Positions 12,603 through 15,473 of a stretch of 15,473 nucleotides of DNA are shown here, piece by piece. The first letter of the stretch is position 1. Each line of letters opens with the position of its first letter. The stretch covers positions 1-15,473 of the forward strand of contig JAYPCI010000017.1 of the NCBI GenBank assembly GCA_038124645.1, in the 5' to 3' direction. The DNA is from JAYPCI01 sp038124645 (GTDB lineage Bacteria > Pseudomonadota > Alphaproteobacteria > Pelagibacterales > Pelagibacteraceae). The translations under genes were made by a program, and so were the position numbers. The notes beneath the pieces were generated by a model that saw only the letters and a list, made by a program, of their open reading frames with translations, did no database searches and had not been told where the DNA came from.

Positions 12603-13504
12603 AGAAAGAAAAGATAAAATTTAGTTTTGAATTTTTCCCAGCAAACACGCCGACGGGTGAAATTTCTGCTTGGAATAGTTTAAAACAATTAGAACAATTT
12701 AAACCCGAATTCTTCTCAGTTACTTTTGGTGCGGGTGGCGGTGAACGCTTAAAGACTGATAGTTTTGTTAAAAAAATAAACAAATTATCCTCTATACCTG
12801 TTGCAGGTCATTTGACTTGTGTGGATATGAGCAAGGATGAAATTAATGATATAGCACTAAGTTGGCATCAACAGGGAGTTAAAAAAATTGTAGCGCTGAG
12901 AGGAGATGTGCGAACTCCTGGAGAAAAATACAAACCTCACCCTAATGGTTATTTAAATGCAGCCGATATGGTCTTTGGGCTTAAAAGATTAGCTAATTTT
13001 GAAATAGCTGTTGGTGGTTATCCAGAAAAACATCCTGATTCTAAGAACATAAAAGCAGATATTGATAATATCAAAAGCAAAGTAGATGCTGGTGCTGATA
13101 AAATTATTACTCAGTACTTTTTTGAAAGTGAAACGTTTTTAAGATATCGGGACTTAATTAATCAGGCAGGAATTAAAGTGCCTTTAATCCCAGGAATTAT
13201 GCCTATTTCTAGTTACAAAAAAGTAAAAAATTTTAGTGATAAATGTGGAACGACTGTACCAACTTGGGTGGAAGAACAGTTTACAAAAATTGAAAACAAT
13301 CCAGAACTAGAACAATTAACTGGAATTAATATTGCCTCAAATTTAATTAATCAACTAAATAGCGAGGGAGTGAACGAGTTTCATTTTTATACTTTAAATA
13401 AATATGAATTATCTTTTGCCTTATGTAATCATCTTAGAGCAATAGATAAAAATGTCATTTTTACAAATGAAAAAAAAACTAAAAAAATAGGAGCTAGAAC
13501 ATGA
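12599..13504 (+). CDS. metF: 5,10-methylenetetrahydrofolate reductase
   Basis: A 301-residue cytosolic flavoenzyme that reduces methylene-THF to 5-methyl-THF, the methyl donor for methionine synthase. The TIM-barrel landmarks are present in order: SFEFFPANT with Glu11 (equivalent of the catalytic Glu28 in Escherichia coli), FGAGGGER (43-50), HLTC (71-74), ALRGD (99-103), AVGGYPEKHPDS (137-148), TQYFFE (171-176), PGIMPI and the closing FHFYTLNK. The length is normal for bacterial MetF without a regulatory domain. The start is fixed by family alignment at the SFEFFP end and by the ATGA overlap with the leader ORF. Its stop overlaps the metE start (ATGA), so both are one operon under the tandem SAM riboswitch. 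A short basic tail (KKTKKIGART) follows the barrel. Confidence 0.96.
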   Translation: MKKEKIKFSFEFFPANTPTGEISAWNSLKQLEQFKPEFFSVTFGAGGGERLKTDSFVKKINKLSSIPVAGHLTCVDMSKDEINDIALSWHQQGVKKIVALRGDVRTPGEKYKPHPNGYLNAADMVFGLKRLANFEIAVGGYPEKHPDSKNIKADIDNIKSKVDAGADKIITQYFFESETFLRYRDLINQAGIKVPLIPGIMPISSYKKVKNFSDKCGTTVPTWVEEQFTKIENNPELEQLTGINIASNLINQLNSEGVNEFHFYTLNKYELSFALCNHLRAIDKNVIFTNEKKTKKIGART

Positions 13505-15473
13505 TTAACACTATATCTATTGGTTATCCTCGAATAGGACCCAAAAGAGAATTAAAAAAAGCCTTAGAAAGTTTTTGGAAAGGTGAAATTTCTGAAAACG
13601 ATCTTAATAAAGTTGCTCAAGATTTAAGAAAATATAATTGGGAGACACAAAAGAAAAATGGGATTGATATTTTATCATCAAACGATTTTTCTTTTTACGA
13701 TCAAGTCCTTGATATGATTTGTTTATTAGGTGCTATTCCTGAACGTTATAAATGGGATGGGAATAATGTCACTTCTAAAACTTACTTTGCCATGGCTAGA
13801 GGCTCCCAAACAAAAGAATTAGATGTCGGAGCTTTGGAAATGACGAAGTGGTTTGATACCAACTATCATTATTTAGTACCTGAATTAAAACCGGATCAGA
13901 ATTTTAAAATAAGTTCAGATAAAATTTTTAAAGAATTTGAAGAGGCCAAAGCGTTAGGTTTTAATACTAAACCAATTTTGCTTGGTCCAATTACCTTCTT
14001 AATGTTAGCTAAATCAACTGATGGTAAAACCAATACTCTTAATTTGTTAGATCGAATTCTACCGGTTTACAAAGACGTTATTAAAAAATTAGCAAGTCTA
14101 GGTGCTACATGGATACAAATTGATGAACCTATTTTAGTTAAAGGCTTAGAATCGAATGTTATCGCTAAAGTAAAATCTACCTTGAACGAATTAAAGGTGG
14201 CAGCTGGTAATACAAAAGTTCTGGTCTGTACTTATTTTGAAGATTTAGAAAAAAATGCGGCTCAAGAAATATTTGACAGCAATGTTGATGCTATTCACTT
14301 GGATTTAGTGCGTGGTACAAATAATAAAGAGTACTTAACTCAGAAAACCAATAAAATTTTATCGTTGGGCGTGGTTGATGGTCGAAATATTTGGAAATCT
14401 GATTTAAAAGCCAAAATTGATTTGATTAAAAAACATCAAGGAAATGAAGTTTTTATTTCTAGTTCTTGTCCATTACTTCATACGCCATATGATTTGGATA
14501 ATGAAACCAAAGTTCCTGCTGAAATCAAACGATGGTTAGCGTTTGCTAAACAAAAGCTAGCAGAACTTAATGTTTTAAAAGATAACATCAATAATGGTGG
14601 TTCAAAGTCAGAGCTAGATAAAAATCAAGCAGATATTAAGGATAGACAAACTTCAACGTTAATTCATGATCAACAAGTTAAAGACCGAATTAAAACAATA
14701 AGTAAAGAGATTACCGATCGGAAGTCTGTATTTGCACAACGAGCTGAGGTGCAAAGAAAGATCTTTAATTTACCTGCTTACCCAACAACGACCATTGGTT
14801 CCTTTCCGCAGACGACTGATGTTCGTCAAGCACGAGCTAAATTTAAAAAAGGTGAGTTAAGTGAAGCTGATTATGAAAAGTTTTTAAAAGAAAAAACGAT
14901 TGATACTATAAAAAAACAAGAGGAATTAGATATTGATGTCATTGTGCACGGCGAGTTTGAGCGTAATGACATGGTTGAATACTTTGGGGAACAACTTAAA
15001 GGCTTTACTTTCTCTTCAAGTGGTTGGGTACAAAGTTACGGGTCAAGATGTGTAAAACCTCCGATCATTTTTGGAAATGTTTCAAGACCCAATGCGATGA
15101 CTGTTAAATGGTCTAAATTCTCTCAGGAGCAAACTAAAAGAATTGTTAAAGGGATGTTAACAGGACCAATTACCATTCTGCAGTGGTCATTTGTTCGAGA
15201 TGATCAACCTCGAAAATTTACCGCTCAAGAAATTGCGTTTGCGATTAGAGATGAAGTAAAAGATTTAGAGTCCAATGGTATTAGGATGATCCAAATCGAT
15301 GAACCAGCATTAAGGGAAGGTTTACCTTTAAAACGTAAAGACTGGAATGAATATTTAAAATGGTCTGTTGAGGCATTTAAAATTTCAGCAAGTGTAGTTA
15401 AAGATGAAACTCAAATTCACACACATATGTGCTACGCTGAATTTGAAGATATCATCGACTCTATTGCTGCTCT
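13501..15473 (+). CDS. metE: Cobalamin-independent methionine synthase, C-terminus beyond window
   Basis: Transfers the methyl group of 5-methyl-THF-polyglutamate to homocysteine, giving methionine without vitamin B12. 657 codons are visible of about 755. The N-terminal barrel starts GYPRIGPKRELK, followed by a charged linker (about 365-420). The catalytic barrel begins TTTIGSFPQT (about 429-438) and continues with HGEFERNDMVEYFGE, LTGPITILQWSFVRDDQPR and IQIDEPALREG. The zinc site is partly seen as HTHMCY with His642 and Cys644; the two later ligands (Glu665 and Cys726 in Escherichia coli numbering) lie past the edge. The ATG overlaps the metF stop. MetE is a slow, abundant enzyme and a costly protein, which fits the two-level SAM control of the leader. 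Confidence 0.96.
   Translation, partial: MINTISIGYPRIGPKRELKKALESFWKGEISENDLNKVAQDLRKYNWETQKKNGIDILSSNDFSFYDQVLDMICLLGAIPERYKWDGNNVTSKTYFAMARGSQTKELDVGALEMTKWFDTNYHYLVPELKPDQNFKISSDKIFKEFEEAKALGFNTKPILLGPITFLMLAKSTDGKTNTLNLLDRILPVYKDVIKKLASLGATWIQIDEPILVKGLESNVIAKVKSTLNELKVAAGNTKVLVCTYFEDLEKNAAQEIFDSNVDAIHLDLVRGTNNKEYLTQKTNKILSLGVVDGRNIWKSDLKAKIDLIKKHQGNEVFISSSCPLLHTPYDLDNETKVPAEIKRWLAFAKQKLAELNVLKDNINNGGSKSELDKNQADIKDRQTSTLIHDQQVKDRIKTISKEITDRKSVFAQRAEVQRKIFNLPAYPTTTIGSFPQTTDVRQARAKFKKGELSEADYEKFLKEKTIDTIKKQEELDIDVIVHGEFERNDMVEYFGEQLKGFTFSSSGWVQSYGSRCVKPPIIFGNVSRPNAMTVKWSKFSQEQTKRIVKGMLTGPITILQWSFVRDDQPRKFTAQEIAFAIRDEVKDLESNGIRMIQIDEPALREGLPLKRKDWNEYLKWSVEAFKISASVVKDETQIHTHMCYAEFEDIIDSIAA

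Noticed and set aside
12565..12783. 72-codon minus-strand open frame across the metF start
   Set aside because: It lies antisense to conserved metF codons and has a low-complexity, unrecognised translation, so it is a shadow of the coding frame.
1..15473. Mobile elements, CRISPR arrays, attachment sites or a defence island
   Set aside because: No transposase, integrase, spaced direct repeats or defence-type gene was seen; apart from the SprT-like gene the content is ordinary core metabolism and transport.

Overview
The window reads as a chromosomal segment of a streamlined, AT-rich marine alphaproteobacterium, probably SAR11/Pelagibacterales- or HIMB59-like. The evidence is a base composition of roughly two-thirds A+T by eye, very tight gene packing (ATGA and TAATG overlaps, and start codons or stop codons of opposed genes that touch or overlap), and a SAM-II plus SAM-V-like riboswitch pair of the kind described from marine alphaproteobacteria. 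The lineage is inferred from these traits, not from a search. No tRNA, rRNA, CRISPR array, insertion sequence or integrase was seen.

Left part (1-4551): a ribokinase cut by the window edge lies downstream of, and overlaps, ccdA (minus strand). Next come a small unknown membrane protein (plus) and a periplasmic pair, a mono-haem cytochrome c followed by a secreted histidine phosphatase (minus). A 291-bp gap at 2945-3235 is richer in G+C than its surroundings and full of inverted repeats, so it may hold a structured RNA. It is followed by a DMT-family transporter overlapping a small SprT-like zinc metalloprotease.

Middle part (4553-8349): the conserved ybbP-ybbA / tesA block, an FtsX-type ABC exporter divergent from a periplasmic SGNH esterase. 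The two divergent genes have overlapping start codons, with no intergenic DNA.

Sulfur part (8350-12095): on the minus strand an Lrp/AsnC regulator resembling the cysteine-responsive DecR/CyuR is followed by serine acetyltransferase (cysE) and methionine sulfoxide reductase B (msrB). Divergently lie a periplasmic thiosulfate-type rhodanese and, after a strong terminator, a YeeE/YedE sulfur-compound transporter. The divergent promoter region holds a perfect palindromic Lrp-type box inside the spacer of a good sigma-70 promoter. The genes together suggest thiosulfate or sulfane-sulfur uptake feeding cysteine synthesis under cysteine control.

Methionine part (12096-15473): a 503-bp leader precedes metF and metE (the latter cut by the window end). 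It contains, in order, a 10-bp inverted repeat, a TTGACA promoter whose start falls at the edge of the first aptamer, a SAM-II riboswitch with an intrinsic terminator and a perfect 9-nt antiterminator complement, a SAM-V-like aptamer whose pseudoknot strand is the ribosome binding site, and then a 21-codon leader ORF whose stop overlaps the metF start (ATGA). SAM should therefore act twice, on transcription and then on translation, with the second effect reaching metF through translational coupling. This leader is the most notable element of the window. The tandem SAM-II/SAM-V layout itself is known; the coupled leader ORF and the hairpin over its start appear to be the new part.
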